64,000 nucleotides of DNA from Pseudomonadota bacterium (GCA_021806605.1 JAJZQY010000005.1:1-64000); one strand, 5' to 3'; positions 35,959-46,450 are shown, counted from the stretch's first letter. Made by a program: numbers and translations. The notes: generated from the letters alone by a model not told the origin.

Positions 35959-37119
35959 ATGATAGACCCAAACCAGATTTCCCAGGAAGCCGACTCGACC
36001 CGTTATCGGGCTGCGCGCAAAAGCACCCTCATCAGCATCGTCGTCAATCTTCTGCTGACCTTGCTGCAGATTGTGGTGGGTTTTTTCGGGCGCTCGCAGG
36101 CATTGATGGCGGACGGCCTGCATTCGTTTTCCGACCTGCTTTCGGATTTCCTGGTGCTCGCAGCCAACCGCCATGGCAACAGGAGCGCGGACGAAGACCA
36201 CCCCTACGGGCATGCCAGGATAGAAACTGCGACCACCCTGATCCTCGGCATCATGATGGGCGCGATGGGGCTCGCCCTGCTTTATGCCGCAGGTTCCCGC
36301 CTGCAGCATCCGCAGCAGATTCAGCAGGTTCATGTCATGACCCTGTGGATCGCATTGATCACCCTGCTCGCCAAGGAGCTGCTGTTCCGCTACATGATCG
36401 CCGTGGCGAAACGCGTGCGCTCCCAGATGCTGGTCGCCAACGCATGGCATTCCAGGTCCGATGCCGCATCTTCCCTCGTCGTTTCCGTGGGCATAGCGGG
36501 CAATCTTGCAGGTTATGCCTTTCTCGATCTTTTGGCTGCAGCGCTGGTGGCCTTCATGATTGTGCGCATGGGGTGGCAGCTCGGGTATGAAGCCTTCAGC
36601 GAATTGGTCGATACCGGGCTTTCCGAAGAAGATCTTGCCGAGATCCGCGCCACAATCGAAGCGACCCCCGGAGTAATGGGGTTGCACGAACTGAGAACCA
36701 GAAGAATGGGCAACCAGGCGCTTGTCGATGCCCATATTCTGGTCGATCCCACGATCAGCGTCTCGGAAGGCCATTTTATCGCTGAGTCGGCGAGGAGCCG
36801 CGTGCTCGGGCACCACGACGTGCTCAATGTCATGGTGCACGTCGATCCCGAAGACGACTTTCACAGGAAGCCGAGCGTCCTTCTCCCCGACAGGGAACAG
36901 TTGCTGGCCGTCATCCGCGAAAAACTCCAGGTTGAACCTGAGAGAGTCGTCCTGCATTATCTCGACGGCATGGTCGATGCGGAAATTTTCCTGCCTGCAG
37001 GATTTCCGGAAGAAGCGGCCGTGGGAGAAAAGATTCCCCGCCTGCTGGAAAACCATCCGCATTTTCATTCCATCCGCATGCACAAAATCGGTGCCAGAAT
37101 GGACAAAAATGCCCCATAA
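35959..37119 (+). CDS. Cation diffusion facilitator family metal exporter
   Basis: A 386-residue CDF transporter with about six membrane helices (residues ~20-210) and an extended cytoplasmic C-terminus with two regulatory-type domains (~215-290 and ~305-380), longer than the ~300 residues of YiiP. Metal-site patterns are H-x3-D in both TM2 (GLHSFSDLLSD) and TM5 (AWHSRSDAASS). These export Zn, Fe, Co or Mn by proton exchange; the pattern does not settle which. A palindrome lies directly before its start. No clear Shine-Dalgarno is seen. Confidence 0.92.
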   Translation: MIDPNQISQEADSTRYRAARKSTLISIVVNLLLTLLQIVVGFFGRSQALMADGLHSFSDLLSDFLVLAANRHGNRSADEDHPYGHARIETATTLILGIMMGAMGLALLYAAGSRLQHPQQIQQVHVMTLWIALITLLAKELLFRYMIAVAKRVRSQMLVANAWHSRSDAASSLVVSVGIAGNLAGYAFLDLLAAALVAFMIVRMGWQLGYEAFSELVDTGLSEEDLAEIRATIEATPGVMGLHELRTRRMGNQALVDAHILVDPTISVSEGHFIAESARSRVLGHHDVLNVMVHVDPEDDFHRKPSVLLPDREQLLAVIREKLQVEPERVVLHYLDGMVDAEIFLPAGFPEEAAVGEKIPRLLENHPHFHSIRMHKIGARMDKNAP

Positions 37120-37187
37120 CGGGGCGCACCCTTAATTCACATAAGCCCGGAAACTTGTGGCACAATAGGCAATTGCGTTTTGGGCCT

Positions 37188-37203
37188 TGGCATGCATTGT
37201 GCT
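37188..37203 (+). promoter_or_regulatory. sigma-54-type promoter for glnA
   Basis: The stretch TGGCATG-N4-GTGCT matches the -24/-12 consensus TGGCACG-N4-TTGCW at all but two positions, with the GG and GC dinucleotides at the correct spacing. It ends about 48 bases before the glnA ATG, leaving room for a transcript start near 37214 and the GGAGGAG ribosome site. ntrB and ntrC lie downstream, which fits NtrC-driven activation of glnA. Confidence 0.7.
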
Positions 37204-37251
37204 AGATGAACCGTCGTCAGTTTTCGTTTAACCATCCTGGAGGAGAATAAT

Positions 37252-38661
37252 ATGGCAGTCGCCAACGTATTGAAAATGATCAAAGAGAACGAAGTCAGGT
37301 TCGTCGACCTGCGCTTCACCGACACCCGCGGAAAGGAGCAGCATGTTTCGATTCCCGCTCATGTCGTGAGCGAGTCCTGGTTCGACGCCGGCCACGCCTT
37401 CGACGGTTCCTCCATCGCCGGCTGGAAAGGCATCCAGGCTTCCGACATGATCCTGATGCCCGATGCGGAAACAGCGAATCTCGACCCTTTCATGGAAGAG
37501 GCCACCCTGATCCTGACTTGCGACGTGATCGAGCCTTCCGACGGCAAGGGATATGACCGCGATCCGCGTTCGCTGGCAAAGCGCGGCGAAGCCTACCTCA
37601 AGTCGACCGGCATTGCGGACACCGCCTATTTCGGCCCGGAACCAGAATTTTTCATTTTCGATTCAGTGACCTGGCATGCAGACATGTCCGGTAGCGCCGT
37701 CAAGATCGAGTCCGAGGAAGCGGCTTGGAGTTCCAGCGAGCGCTTCGAAGCCGGCAACATCGGCCATCGTCCTGCGGTCAAGGGCGGTTATTTCCCCGTT
37801 CCGCCGGTCGATTCCTTCCAGGACATCCGTTCCGCCATGTGCCTCGCTCTCGAGGAAATGGGCGTTCCGGTCGAGGTTCATCACCATGAAGTCGCTACCG
37901 CCGGGCAATGCGAAATCGGCACCAGATTCAACACGCTGGTGCGTCGCGCAGACCAGACCCAGATCCTGAAATATGTGGTTCACAACGTCGCCCACTCCTA
38001 TGGCAAGACCGCGACTTTCATGCCCAAGCCCGTCGTTGGCGACAACGGCTCCGGCATGCATGTGCACCAGTCTCTGTGGAAAGATGGCAAGAACATGTTC
38101 GACGGAAACGGCTATGCCGGACTTTCCGAACTTGCGCTCTATTACATCGGCGGCATTATCAAGCATGCGCGTGCCCTGAATGCGATCACCAATCCCGGAA
38201 CCAACTCCTACAAGCGGTTGGTTCCCGGTTTCGAGGCGCCCGTGATGCTGGCCTACTCGGCGCGCAATCGTTCCGCATCGATCCGCATCCCCTATGTGAC
38301 CAATCCCAAGGCGCGCCGCATCGAGGTCCGCTTCCCCGATCCCACCGCCAATCCCTACTTTGCGTTCACCGCGATGATGATGGCGGGCCTTGACGGCATT
38401 CAGAACAAGATCCATCCGGGAGATGCAATGGACAAGAATCTGTACGACCTGCCCCCGGAAGAAGCGAAGAACATTCCCACGGTTTGCTCTTCCCTCGAAA
38501 TGGCCCTCGAGTACCTCGACAAGGATCGCGAGTTCCTGACCCGTGGCGGCGTTTTCTCCAACGACATGATCGATGCCTACATCGAACTCAAGATGGAAGA
38601 GGTCACGCGCTTCCGCATGACCACGCATCCGGTCGAGTTTGCGATGTACTACAGCCTGTAA
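37252..38661 (+). CDS. glnA: Glutamine synthetase, type I
   Basis: A 469-residue GSI, the usual length of the dodecameric enzyme that makes glutamine from glutamate, ammonia and ATP. Motifs include FDGSSIAGW, the ATP-binding [35 protein letters not shown] and the adenylylation region [12 protein letters not shown] with the target tyrosine near residue 398, so GlnE-type control is likely. The ATG follows a very strong GGAGGAG site. A sigma-54-type promoter lies upstream and a strong terminator follows. Confidence 0.98.
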   Translation: MAVANVLKMIKENEVRFVDLRFTDTRGKEQHVSIPAHVVSESWFDAGHAFDGSSIAGWKGIQASDMILMPDAETANLDPFMEEATLILTCDVIEPSDGKGYDRDPRSLAKRGEAYLKSTGIADTAYFGPEPEFFIFDSVTWHADMSGSAVKIESEEAAWSSSERFEAGNIGHRPAVKGGYFPVPPVDSFQDIRSAMCLALEEMGVPVEVHHHEVATAGQCEIGTRFNTLVRRADQTQILKYVVHNVAHSYGKTATFMPKPVVGDNGSGMHVHQSLWKDGKNMFDGNGYAGLSELALYYIGGIIKHARALNAITNPGTNSYKRLVPGFEAPVMLAYSARNRSASIRIPYVTNPKARRIEVRFPDPTANPYFAFTAMMMAGLDGIQNKIHPGDAMDKNLYDLPPEEAKNIPTVCSSLEMALEYLDKDREFLTRGGVFSNDMIDAYIELKMEEVTRFRMTTHPVEFAMYYSL

Positions 38662-38678
38662 GGCTGGCTTGAAGCGAG

Positions 38679-38707
38679 AAAGGGCGGGGTTCTCCCCGCC
38701 CTTTTTT
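38679..38707 (+). terminator. Rho-independent terminator after glnA
   Basis: GGGCGGGG at 38682-38689 pairs with CCCCGCCC at 38694-38701 around a TTCT loop, with flanking A-T pairs and a run of six T residues. It lies about 18 bases after the glnA stop, separating glnA from the genes downstream. Confidence 0.92.
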
Positions 38708-38751
38708 ATTTTGGTGTACTATTGTGGAATGCCGCACCGGGAAACACAGGT

Positions 38752-39153
38752 ATGAAATCGATACTGCTCATCGCGCTTTTCGGGCTTGCCGCGCTTGCCG
38801 CCCATGCTGAGATCTACAAGAGCGTGGATGCGAGCGGGCGCGTCACCTATTCCAATATTCCCACTAGGGGTGCGAAAAAGCTCAGCATTACGCCATTGAC
38901 CACGCTGCCTCCTTCTTCGGTATCCGATGCAGGCTTCAAGGTGGACAGCCAAACGCAGAAAATGCGTGACGGGATGCGCTACAAGATACTGAACGAGGAA
39001 CTCAAGGCCGAGGAGGTTCGCCTAGAGGCATCCCGCAAGGCTATCGCAGATGCCGGAGGCGACGAAGCGAAGGCGAAAAAATCCCGCGACGACGTGAAGT
39101 TGCACGAGAAAAACATCGAAGCGCTCAAGAAGGAAATTGCCAACCTGAAATGA
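38752..39153 (+). CDS. DUF4124-domain protein, exported
   Basis: A 133-residue protein with a signal peptide (MKSILLIALFGLAALAAHA) followed at once by the DUF4124 pattern EIYKSVDASGRVTYSNIPTRGAKKL. The C-terminal half is a charged coiled-coil (ELKAEEVRLEASRKAI...). These small periplasmic proteins are common in beta- and gammaproteobacteria, often beside glnA and ntrB, but the function is unknown. The ATG at 38752 is used because the signal peptide starts there. It lies after the glnA terminator, so it is probably transcribed with ntrBC. Confidence 0.9.
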   Translation: MKSILLIALFGLAALAAHAEIYKSVDASGRVTYSNIPTRGAKKLSITPLTTLPPSSVSDAGFKVDSQTQKMRDGMRYKILNEELKAEEVRLEASRKAIADAGGDEAKAKKSRDDVKLHEKNIEALKKEIANLK

Positions 39154-39192
39154 TGCGCTCGGCCATTCTTCCTGGCAGGCCAGTCTGAAACA

Positions 39193-40242
39193 ATGACCCC
39201 TTCCCCCTTTCCCGGCCTGGATCTTCTGGCGACGGCGGTTTTGCTGCTCGACGAAAATCTGAAGGTGACTTACGCCAATCTCTCGGCCGAAAACCTGATC
39301 GAGTTGAGCCAGAAACACATCGTCGGCTATTCGCTGCCATCGTTCTTCAGCGATCCGGCGGAATTGCTCTCTGCAATCGGCAAATCCCTTGCAGACAGGG
39401 CCACCTATATCGAGCATGATCTTGTCCTGATGACCGAAGGGGGAACCACTTTGCACTTGATGGCGAGCGTGACGCCGATCGAGTACAAAATGGCACGGAT
39501 ATTGCTTGAGTTCCAGAAGATCGATCAGCAATTGAAGATCGCGCGCGAGGAGCGTCTGATGGATCAGAGCGAGGCCAATCGAATCTTGATAAGAAACCTC
39601 GCGCACGAGATCAGAAATCCGCTGGGGGGAATCAGGGGGGCCGCTCAGTTGCTGGAGCGGGAGCTGGGAACGAAGCACCTGCTGGAATATACGCAGGTGA
39701 TCATGAAAGAGGCGGACCGCTTGCGGTCTCTTCTGGACCGGCTGCTTACGCCCAGCAGGCCGCCCCATTTTGGCGAGGTGAACATTCACGAAGTGCTGGA
39801 GCGGGTCAGGAGCCTGATTCTGGCGGAGTTTCCGGACGGCATAGCTGTCGCAAGGGAGTATGACACGAGCCTTCCGACATTCATTGGAGACAAGGAACAA
39901 TTGATTCAGGCTGTTTTGAACATCGCAAGAAATGCCGCCCAGGCCATGCAGGGAAGAGGGCGGCTCGTGCTGAGAACCAGAGTGGCTCGCCAGGTGACCA
40001 TCGCCAAGAAGCGCTTCAGGCTCGCCATATCGATGCAGATCGTCGACAACGGGCCGGGCATACCCGAGGCGATCAGGGACAGGATATTCGATCCGCTGGT
40101 ATCCGGAAGGGAAGGGGGCCACGGGGTCGGCCTCACTCTGGCCCAAACCTTCGTCAACCAGCATCACGGCATGATCGAGTGTGCGAGCCAGCCGGGGAAA
40201 ACATCCTTCAATATTTTGCTGCCTTTGACTGAAAGTTACTGA
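39193..40242 (+). CDS. ntrB: Nitrogen regulation sensor kinase NtrB (GlnL)
   Basis: A 349-residue soluble histidine kinase with an N-terminal PAS domain (residues ~8-110), phospho-acceptor H138 (NLAHEIRNPLGGIRGAAQLLE, the NtrB signature) and an ATPase domain (QAVLNIARNAAQAM, DNGPGIPE, GGHGVGLTLAQ). It phosphorylates NtrC under nitrogen limitation, under PII control. It shares one base with the ntrC start (TGATG). No PII gene is in the window. Confidence 0.97.
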   Translation: MTPSPFPGLDLLATAVLLLDENLKVTYANLSAENLIELSQKHIVGYSLPSFFSDPAELLSAIGKSLADRATYIEHDLVLMTEGGTTLHLMASVTPIEYKMARILLEFQKIDQQLKIAREERLMDQSEANRILIRNLAHEIRNPLGGIRGAAQLLERELGTKHLLEYTQVIMKEADRLRSLLDRLLTPSRPPHFGEVNIHEVLERVRSLILAEFPDGIAVAREYDTSLPTFIGDKEQLIQAVLNIARNAAQAMQGRGRLVLRTRVARQVTIAKKRFRLAISMQIVDNGPGIPEAIRDRIFDPLVSGREGGHGVGLTLAQTFVNQHHGMIECASQPGKTSFNILLPLTESY

Positions 40243-41633
40243 TGAAGAATCCTGTCTGGATAATTGACGACGATCCTTCGATACGCTGGGTTTTCGAGAA
40301 AGCGCTGACCCGGGAAGGCATCGATTTCAGGATCTTCTCTTCGGCAAGGGAAGCGCTCGACGCCTCCCTGACCGAGAAGCCGCAGGTTGTGGTGAGCGAC
40401 ATACAGATGCCCGGCGGGTCCGGCCTCGATTTGCTGCAGACGCTCAAGCTCAGAAACCCGGAACTTCCGGTCATCATCATGACCGCCTATTCGGATCTGG
40501 ATAGCGCCGTGTCTGCATTTCAGGGCGGCGCTTTCGAGTATTTGCCCAAACCCTTCGACGTGGATCTCACGATCCAGCTGATACGCCGCGCACTCGAAGA
40601 GAGCACCAAGGAGGCCGGCTCGCCGGAAGAGAGCTTCAGCGCGCCCGAGATTCTCGGCAAGGCGGCTGCCATGCAGGGGATATTCCGCGCCATAGGTCGG
40701 CTTTCCCAGTCTCATGCCACTGTCCTGATCACGGGCGAGTCGGGAACCGGAAAGGAGCTCGTTGCCCATGCGCTGCACAGGCACAGTCCCAGAGCGGGAA
40801 AGCCGTTCGTTGCGATCAATACCGCTGCGATCCCGAAGGATCTGCTCGAGTCAGAACTGTTCGGCCATGAAAGGGGGGCATTCACCGGGGCGCAGGCGAT
40901 GCGGCGCGGCAGGTTCGAGCAGGCAGAAGGCGGCACGCTTTTCCTGGACGAGATAGGGGACATGCCGCCAGATCTTCAGACGAGGCTGCTGCGCGTGCTT
41001 TCGGACGGGCACTTCTACCGCGTCGGCGGCCATCAGCCCATCAAGGCGAACATCAGGGTCATCGCAGCGACCCATCAGGATCTCGAGAACCGGGTGAAGC
41101 AGGGGCTCTTCCGGGAGGATCTCTTCCATAGGCTGAATGTCATCCGGTTGAAGCTTCCCCCCCTGAGGGAGCGGCGCGAAGACATCGAGCTGCTGACCAA
41201 GTTCTTCCTGCAGAAGAGCGCAAAGGAACTCGGCGTCGAGCCGAAGAAGGTTTCCGACGCTGCCGTAAGCTATATCAGCTCGCTCGATTTTCCGGGCAAC
41301 GTGAGGCAGCTCGAAAATCTTTGCCACTGGCTCACGGTCATGGCCCCGGGGCAGAACATCGGGGTCGACGACCTGCCTCAGGAAGTGAGGAGCGAGACTC
41401 CTGCATCCGGCCCGGAAAGCTGGGTCGATGCGCTTTCTAACGAGGCGGACTTTTGGATGGCCAGAGGGGAGACTGCGATCATGGAAAGGCTGGTGCCGCT
41501 TTTCGAGAAGACCCTGATCCTCAGGGCATTGCGCCATACCGGTGGGCGCAGGATCGAAGCTGCGACGCTCCTCGGTCTCGGCCGCAACACCCTGACGAGG
41601 AAAATACAGGAACTCGGACTGGAAGAGGCCTAG
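40242..41633 (+). CDS. ntrC: Nitrogen regulation response regulator NtrC (GlnG)
   Basis: A 463-residue sigma-54 activator. It has a receiver domain with D53 ([12 protein letters not shown]), a central AAA+ domain with Walker A GESGTGKE, the sigma-54-contacting GAFTGA loop and Walker [12 protein letters not shown], and a C-terminal Fis-type helix-turn-helix ([23 protein letters not shown]). It activates glnA and other nitrogen genes; the sigma-54-type promoter before glnA in this window is an expected target. Its stop abuts the convergent HDOD gene. Confidence 0.97.
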   Translation: MKNPVWIIDDDPSIRWVFEKALTREGIDFRIFSSAREALDASLTEKPQVVVSDIQMPGGSGLDLLQTLKLRNPELPVIIMTAYSDLDSAVSAFQGGAFEYLPKPFDVDLTIQLIRRALEESTKEAGSPEESFSAPEILGKAAAMQGIFRAIGRLSQSHATVLITGESGTGKELVAHALHRHSPRAGKPFVAINTAAIPKDLLESELFGHERGAFTGAQAMRRGRFEQAEGGTLFLDEIGDMPPDLQTRLLRVLSDGHFYRVGGHQPIKANIRVIAATHQDLENRVKQGLFREDLFHRLNVIRLKLPPLRERREDIELLTKFFLQKSAKELGVEPKKVSDAAVSYISSLDFPGNVRQLENLCHWLTVMAPGQNIGVDDLPQEVRSETPASGPESWVDALSNEADFWMARGETAIMERLVPLFEKTLILRALRHTGGRRIEAATLLGLGRNTLTRKIQELGLEEA

Positions 41634-42527
41634 CTATTCCACTGGCCAGTCGCCGGGAAGCAGGGGGAACCAGGCTGCCGCAGGGCGATGATTGTACCAG
41701 CGCCATTCTCTCGCGGCGAACAGGGTGTTGCTGTTGATGTTTTGCATGACGTCGTCTTCTCCGATGGTCAGGAATGCGTTGATCGCGGCATAATCGTCTG
41801 GAAGGGCGGCGTTGTGCCAGCCCTTTGCAGAATGCCGCGCCAGGGATGTCGCGATGTTGACGTTGATTACGCGCTGCAGATTCGCATGCTCCGTATCCAT
41901 CAGCGAGCGCAGCAGTGCGGGAAGCTTCCACATGGCCGCGAGAAGCAGCTGCAGCTTCATGAGATCGAAGCCTAGAATCGCCTGTTGCACGTCATGGCTT
42001 CGCAGGGTGGAATCGCGCATCATCCTGCGCCTGATCTCGATCATCTCATTGGGCGAATAGCACCAGAACAGTATTTCGGCCATATCGTGAAGCAGTGCCG
42101 AGATCGTCACCTCGTCGGACTCCAGATCAAGCCGCAGTATCGCCCAGTCCTGGGCACAAAGTGCGGCATGGCGACTTCGGCTCATGACGGAAAGCAGACC
42201 GGAGAGCGCTGCGGGATTGTCGGCGAGGAGATCCTCGACGACATGAAGGCTGGAGAAATGCTCGAAGAATGCGCCCGTTCCCATCATCATCAGGGCATGC
42301 GAGATCGTCGTGATTTCCGCGCCTTGTGCTTTTCTCCTGGATTCGATGAAGCGGAGCACCTTGATGGTCATCATCGGATCGTGCAGGATCGTCGATGAAA
42401 TGTCCTTGGCCGTAATGTCGTCTTCGTTTTCCCGCATGCGCTCGATCTCCTGCGCCGTTCTTCTCAGAACGGGCAGGTCGATTTGGGTCAGACGGACGAC
42501 CCAGTCATTGATGTTTTTGTGCAGCAT
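41634..42527 (-). CDS. HDOD-domain protein
   Basis: A 297-residue soluble protein with one HDOD domain (a degenerate HD hydrolase-like fold). Visible family segments are DISSTILHDPMMTIKVLRFIES and the central SALLHDMAEILFWCYSP. HDOD proteins are linked to signalling and motility or stress regulation; the biochemical activity is unclear. The ATG at 42527 has a GGAGGAGAC ribosome site. It is 17 bases after xthA on the same strand, so probably the last gene of that chain. Confidence 0.9.
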   Translation of the reverse strand: MLHKNINDWVVRLTQIDLPVLRRTAQEIERMRENEDDITAKDISSTILHDPMMTIKVLRFIESRRKAQGAEITTISHALMMMGTGAFFEHFSSLHVVEDLLADNPAALSGLLSVMSRSRHAALCAQDWAILRLDLESDEVTISALLHDMAEILFWCYSPNEMIEIRRRMMRDSTLRSHDVQQAILGFDLMKLQLLLAAMWKLPALLRSLMDTEHANLQRVINVNIATSLARHSAKGWHNAALPDDYAAINAFLTIGEDDVMQNINSNTLFAAREWRWYNHRPAAAWFPLLPGDWPVE

Positions 42528-42544
42528 GTCTCCTCCCTGGGGGT

Positions 42545-43312
42545 TCAGACTTCTACTTCTGCCATCACCGGAGCATGGTCAGAAGGCCGCTCCATCTTTC
42601 TCGGAAAAATATCAACCTTGCAGCCGGTGCATTTTGTCGCGAGCGCATCGCTCAGGAGGATATGGTCTATCCTCAGGCCCATATTACGGCGAAATGCATT
42701 CATCCTGTAGTCCCACCAGGTAAAAGTCTTGTCAGGCTGATCGAAAATCCTGAAGCTGTCCTTGAACCCGAGCCCCAGGATTTCATTGAATGCGCGGCGC
42801 TCTTCCGGGGTGACCAGCACGCTTCCTTCCCAAGCCTTAGGATCGTGGACATCCCTATCCTCGGGGGCGATATTGTAATCTCCGAGTACGGCCATTGCCG
42901 GATACAGCGCGAGTTCGGTTTTGAGCCAGCTCTGAAACGCGTCGAGCCACTTGAGCTTGTAGGGATACTTTTCCGATGCAGGGGATTCTCCATTGGGGAC
43001 GTAAGCGCAGACCACCCTGGCCCCGTTCACTGTTGCCGAAAGCACGCGCTTTTGCTCGTCTTCGAAACCGGGAATACCCTCCGTCCGGTCCGCAAGGGGA
43101 AACCGGCTCAGGATGGCGACGCCGTTGTAGGTTTTCTGTCCGCTGTAGATCGCTTCATATCCCGCAGATATGATCTCCTCAAGCGGAAATTTGTCGTCGG
43201 TGAGCTTGGTTTCCTGCAGGCAGAGCACGTCGGGTTCGGCAGCTTTCAGCCAGTCGAGCACCTGGGGAAGCCGCACTTTCAGCGAATTGACGTTCCATGT
43301 GGCAAGCTTCAC
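42545..43312 (-). CDS. xth: Exodeoxyribonuclease III
   Basis: A 255-residue exonuclease III / AP endonuclease of the EEP superfamily, acting in base-excision repair. It begins [22 protein letters not shown] with GTG as start codon, has the metal-binding E in [12 protein letters not shown], the [15 protein letters not shown] motif and the C-terminal [11 protein letters not shown] catalytic segment. The GTG at 43312 overlaps the stop of the pyrC' gene (GTGA), a reason to prefer it to the longer upstream frame. Confidence 0.95.
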   Translation of the reverse strand: MKLATWNVNSLKVRLPQVLDWLKAAEPDVLCLQETKLTDDKFPLEEIISAGYEAIYSGQKTYNGVAILSRFPLADRTEGIPGFEDEQKRVLSATVNGARVVCAYVPNGESPASEKYPYKLKWLDAFQSWLKTELALYPAMAVLGDYNIAPEDRDVHDPKAWEGSVLVTPEERRAFNEILGLGFKDSFRIFDQPDKTFTWWDYRMNAFRRNMGLRIDHILLSDALATKCTGCKVDIFPRKMERPSDHAPVMAEVEV

Positions 43313-44592
43313 GAAGGGTTCGCCTTGTAGACGATGCGCCCGCCGACCAAAGTGTATTTCACCCGCCCCTTCATCTCCAATCCGAGAAAGGGCGTATTCT
43401 TTCCCTGGCTCTTGAGCGATCTGGCCTCGATTTTCCAATAGGCATCAGCAGCGAAAATGCACAAGTCGGCGGCCGCCCCTGGCGACAGCGTTCCGCTTTC
43501 GATGCCGAGAACCGCTGCGGGCCGGGAGGTGATCCGCGAAAGCGCATCGACGAGCGGCACCTTTGATTCTTCGGCCCATTTTAGCACCAGGGGAAGCAGC
43601 AGTTCGAGTCCGGTCGCTCCGGCTTCCGCTTCGGCGAAGGGAAGCAATTTCGCATCGTCGTCGACGGGGGTGTGATCGGAACAAACCGCGTCGATGGTCC
43701 CGTCCTTCAGTCCGCGCTTCAAGGCGTCCCGGTCCCGGAGGCTTCGGAGCGGCGGGATCAGGTGGCAGTTCGAATCGAAAAAGCCGATATCCATTTCCGA
43801 GAGATGGATGTGGTTCGCCGAAACGTCGCAGGTCACGGGAAGCCCCTGCTTCTTGGCTTGCCGGATCATCTCCACCCCTTCCGCACTGGAAATGCGGCAG
43901 ACATGGACTCTTGCGCTGGTTTCTTCCGCAAGGCGGAGAATCTTCGACAGCGCGATAGTTTCGGCACAGGTCGGGATTCCGGGAAGCCCCAGGCGGGTGG
44001 CGACTTCCCCTTCATGGGCAACGCCTATCCTGGAGAGACTCGCATCTTGGGCTCTGAGCCAGACCGGAAGATCGAAAGTGGCGGCATATTGCATCGCGCG
44101 CATCATCACCAGGGCATTGTCGAGCGGCCTTTCGGCATGGCTGAATGCCACGCAGCCGGCGTCGCTCAATTCGGCCATTTCGGTGAGATTCTCGCCGAGC
44201 AGTCCTTGGGTCAATGCGCCAACCGGGAAGACATGGGCCTGATTCAGGCTCATCGCCCGATATTTCAGCATTTCGACCAGCCCCGGCTCGTCGAGCGGGG
44301 GGTCGGTGTCCGGGGGGCAGGCAAGGGAAGTGATTCCGCCGGCGATGGCGGCTTCCATTTCGGATTCGAGAGTCGCCCGGTATTCATAGCCAGGCTCTCG
44401 CAGTCTCGCAGAGAGATCGACCAGCCCCGGGCAGACGATGAGTCCGTTCGCATCGATTTCATGGCTGGCGGTGAAGTTCTGCGGAGGCGCCCCTATGGCG
44501 GCCACTTTACCTGCGGCGACAAAAATATCGGCTTTCCTGTCGAGATGGGTTTTCGGGTCGATAAGGCGTCCGTTCTTGATATGGATCTTCAT
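43309..44592 (-). CDS. pyrC: Dihydroorotase-like protein lacking the zinc site (PyrC')
   Basis: A 427-residue amidohydrolase-family protein next to pyrB. The HxH zinc motif of active dihydroorotases (PGLVDIHVHLREPG) is replaced by [15 protein letters not shown]61 and R63 stand in place of the two histidines. The later HICHVST-type motif is HVCRISS, so another histidine is lost. This is the pattern of the catalytically inactive PyrC' of pseudomonads, needed for ATCase assembly. A separate active dihydroorotase must exist elsewhere. It lies two bases after pyrB. Confidence 0.93.
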   Translation of the reverse strand: MKIHIKNGRLIDPKTHLDRKADIFVAAGKVAAIGAPPQNFTASHEIDANGLIVCPGLVDLSARLREPGYEYRATLESEMEAAIAGGITSLACPPDTDPPLDEPGLVEMLKYRAMSLNQAHVFPVGALTQGLLGENLTEMAELSDAGCVAFSHAERPLDNALVMMRAMQYAATFDLPVWLRAQDASLSRIGVAHEGEVATRLGLPGIPTCAETIALSKILRLAEETSARVHVCRISSAEGVEMIRQAKKQGLPVTCDVSANHIHLSEMDIGFFDSNCHLIPPLRSLRDRDALKRGLKDGTIDAVCSDHTPVDDDAKLLPFAEAEAGATGLELLLPLVLKWAEESKVPLVDALSRITSRPAAVLGIESGTLSPGAAADLCIFAADAYWKIEARSLKSQGKNTPFLGLEMKGRVKYTLVGGRIVYKANPS

Positions 44593-44594
44593 GT

Positions 44595-45539
44595 TCAGCT
44601 TCCGGCAAGAATGCTCATGACCGCCATGCGTACGGCGATGCCGAAGGTCACCTGCGGGAGGATGACCGACTGCGGGCCATCGGCCACGGCGGAATCGATT
44701 TCTATCCCCCGGTTCATCGGACCGGGGTGCATGACGATTGCATCGGGCTTGGCGAGCGCCAACTTCTCCGGCGTCAGGCCGTAGTATTTGAAATACTCCT
44801 GGGCGCTTGGCAGCAGTGCGCCCTGCATTCTTTCGTTCTGCAGCCTCAGCATGAGGAGGACGTCAACGTCCTTCAGCCCTTTCGACATGTCGTGGTAGGG
44901 GTGCACGCCGAGATGCTCGACCCCCTTGGGAAGCAGCGTCTTGGGCGCGATCACCCTGACCTCGGGAACGCCCAGAGTGGTGAGCGCATGGATTTGGGAG
45001 CGCGCCACGCGGGAATGCATGATATCCCCGACGATTGCCACCCTGAGCTCGTGGAAATCGCGCTTGAAATGCCTGATCGTGTACATGTCGAGCAGGGCCT
45101 GGGTAGGATGGGCATGGCGACCGTCGCCGGCATTGATCACGTGGATTTCCGGTGCGACGTGATTCGCGATCAGGTGGGCGGCGCCGCTCTGCGCATGCCT
45201 GACGATGAACATGTCGGCATGCATCGCCGAAAGATTGTTGACGGTGTCGAGCAAAGTTTCCCCCTTGCTCTGGGAGGAAGCGCTGATGTTGAGATTGATT
45301 ACATCGGCTGAAAGTCGCTTGGCCGCGATCTCGAAGGTCGTGCGGGTCCTGGTGCTGGGCTCGAAGAAAAGGTTGAATATCGCTTTCCCTCTCAGGAGCG
45401 GCACCTTCTTGACCTCTCTTTCGGTCACGCCGACGAAGGATTCGGCCGTGTCCAGGATATGATGAAGCATGGCCGAGGACAACCCTTCTATGGTCAGCAG
45501 ATGCTGCAGTTCCCCGTTCTTGTTGATTTGTCTTTGCAT
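44595..45539 (-). CDS. pyrB: Aspartate carbamoyltransferase catalytic chain
   Basis: A 314-residue ATCase that makes carbamoyl aspartate in pyrimidine synthesis. The carbamoyl-phosphate site is [14 protein letters not shown] (residues ~54-67), with [12 protein letters not shown] and [10 protein letters not shown] as further hallmarks. The ATG at 45539 lies one base after the pyrR stop; an upstream TTG at 45551 is possible but would overlap pyrR. With no regulatory chain gene nearby and an inactive dihydroorotase gene beside it, a Pseudomonas-type PyrB-PyrC' complex is likely. Confidence 0.97.
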   Translation of the reverse strand: MQRQINKNGELQHLLTIEGLSSAMLHHILDTAESFVGVTEREVKKVPLLRGKAIFNLFFEPSTRTRTTFEIAAKRLSADVINLNISASSQSKGETLLDTVNNLSAMHADMFIVRHAQSGAAHLIANHVAPEIHVINAGDGRHAHPTQALLDMYTIRHFKRDFHELRVAIVGDIMHSRVARSQIHALTTLGVPEVRVIAPKTLLPKGVEHLGVHPYHDMSKGLKDVDVLLMLRLQNERMQGALLPSAQEYFKYYGLTPEKLALAKPDAIVMHPGPMNRGIEIDSAVADGPQSVILPQVTFGIAVRMAVMSILAGS

Positions 45540-45540
45540 A

Positions 45541-46038
45541 TCAGTTTCCAACTCTGAGTCTGAGTTCGAGCCCGCCCGTTTCGTTCCTCAGCAGGTCGAT
45601 CATCCTGTTTTCGTCGAGATCCAGCTTGATGCCGGTGAACCGGGCTTCGATGGGCAACTCCCGCCCGCCTCTGTCGACGAGGACGGCAAGCCTGATCCTG
45701 GCTGGTCTGCCGTAATCGAAGATCTCGTTGATGGCCGCTCTCACCGTGCGCCCGGTGTAAAGCACATCGTCGACGAGCAGGATGTCGGCTCCGTCGACAT
45801 CGAAAGGGATGTCGGAAGGCTTTACTTCGGGGTGCAGGCCGATGCGCTCGAAATCGTCCCGATAGAAGGAAATGTCGAGCATGCCGAGCGGCGTGGAAAG
45901 GCTCAGCATGCGATGCAGCTCTTCGGCGAGCCATGCGCCGCCGGTATGGATGCCGACCAGGATGGCGTCATCGCTGAGGTCGATCCGGATGTCTTTCGCC
46001 AGTTTTTCCAGAACGTCACGGGTCTGGGGTAATTCCAT
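45541..46038 (-). CDS. pyrR: Bifunctional pyr operon regulator / uracil phosphoribosyltransferase PyrR
   Basis: A 165-residue type I phosphoribosyltransferase. The PRPP-binding loop is [18 protein letters not shown] (residues ~85-102). In Gram-positive bacteria PyrR is an RNA-binding attenuator; in proteobacteria with this gene order its regulatory role is less clear. Its start overlaps the end of ruvX. The order ruvX-pyrR-pyrB-pyrC' equals that of Pseudomonas. Confidence 0.95.
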   Translation of the reverse strand: MELPQTRDVLEKLAKDIRIDLSDDAILVGIHTGGAWLAEELHRMLSLSTPLGMLDISFYRDDFERIGLHPEVKPSDIPFDVDGADILLVDDVLYTGRTVRAAINEIFDYGRPARIRLAVLVDRGGRELPIEARFTGIKLDLDENRMIDLLRNETGGLELRLRVGN

Positions 46039-46450
46039 TTTTCTTCTCCTCCAGATACGCCTGCAGCAGACATTGCGCAGCGACCTGGTCGATATGGGCC
46101 TTCTGCGCCTTTCCGGAAATGCCGGCTTCCCGCAATGCTTCTTCTGCAGCGAAAGAGCTCAGGCGCTCGTCCACGAATTCGACGGGCAGCCTGTATCGCG
46201 CCTCCAGTCGTCTGCCGAAAAGCTTCGAAAGCCGTGTGAGCTCATGCTCGGTGCCGCTCATCGACAGTGGCAATCCTACCACGAGCAGGGAGGGTTGCCA
46301 CTCCTTGATCAAAACATCGATCGCTTCGAAGCATTCGGACTTTTTTTCCCAAAGGATGGTCGAGAGGGGGTGGGCGATTCCGGTTTCCTGGCTGCCGAGG
46401 GCTACGCCGATTCGCCTGGTCCCGAAATCGAAGGCCAGCATCTCACCCAT
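46016..46450 (-). CDS. ruvX: Putative pre-16S rRNA nuclease / Holliday junction resolvase-like RuvX (YqgF)
   Basis: A 144-residue RNase-H-fold protein. It begins MGEMLAFDFGTRRIGVALG with the catalytic aspartate in FDFGTRRIG, and has VGLPLSMSGTEHE and the C-terminal DERLSSFAAEEAL and KKAHIDQVAAQCLLQ-type segments. YqgF acts in 16S rRNA 5'-end maturation in E. coli. The ATG at 46450 overlaps the yqgE stop; a GTG at 46465 is possible. Part of the yqgE-ruvX-pyrR chain. Confidence 0.94.
   Translation of the reverse strand: MGEMLAFDFGTRRIGVALGSQETGIAHPLSTILWEKKSECFEAIDVLIKEWQPSLLVVGLPLSMSGTEHELTRLSKLFGRRLEARYRLPVEFVDERLSSFAAEEALREAGISGKAQKAHIDQVAAQCLLQAYLEEKKNGITPDP

Noticed and set aside
37158-37176. 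TGGCAC followed by TTGC upstream of glnA as a sigma-54 promoter
   Set aside because: The spacing between the two parts is nine bases instead of five; the TGGCATG-N4-GTGCT site at 37188 has the right spacing.
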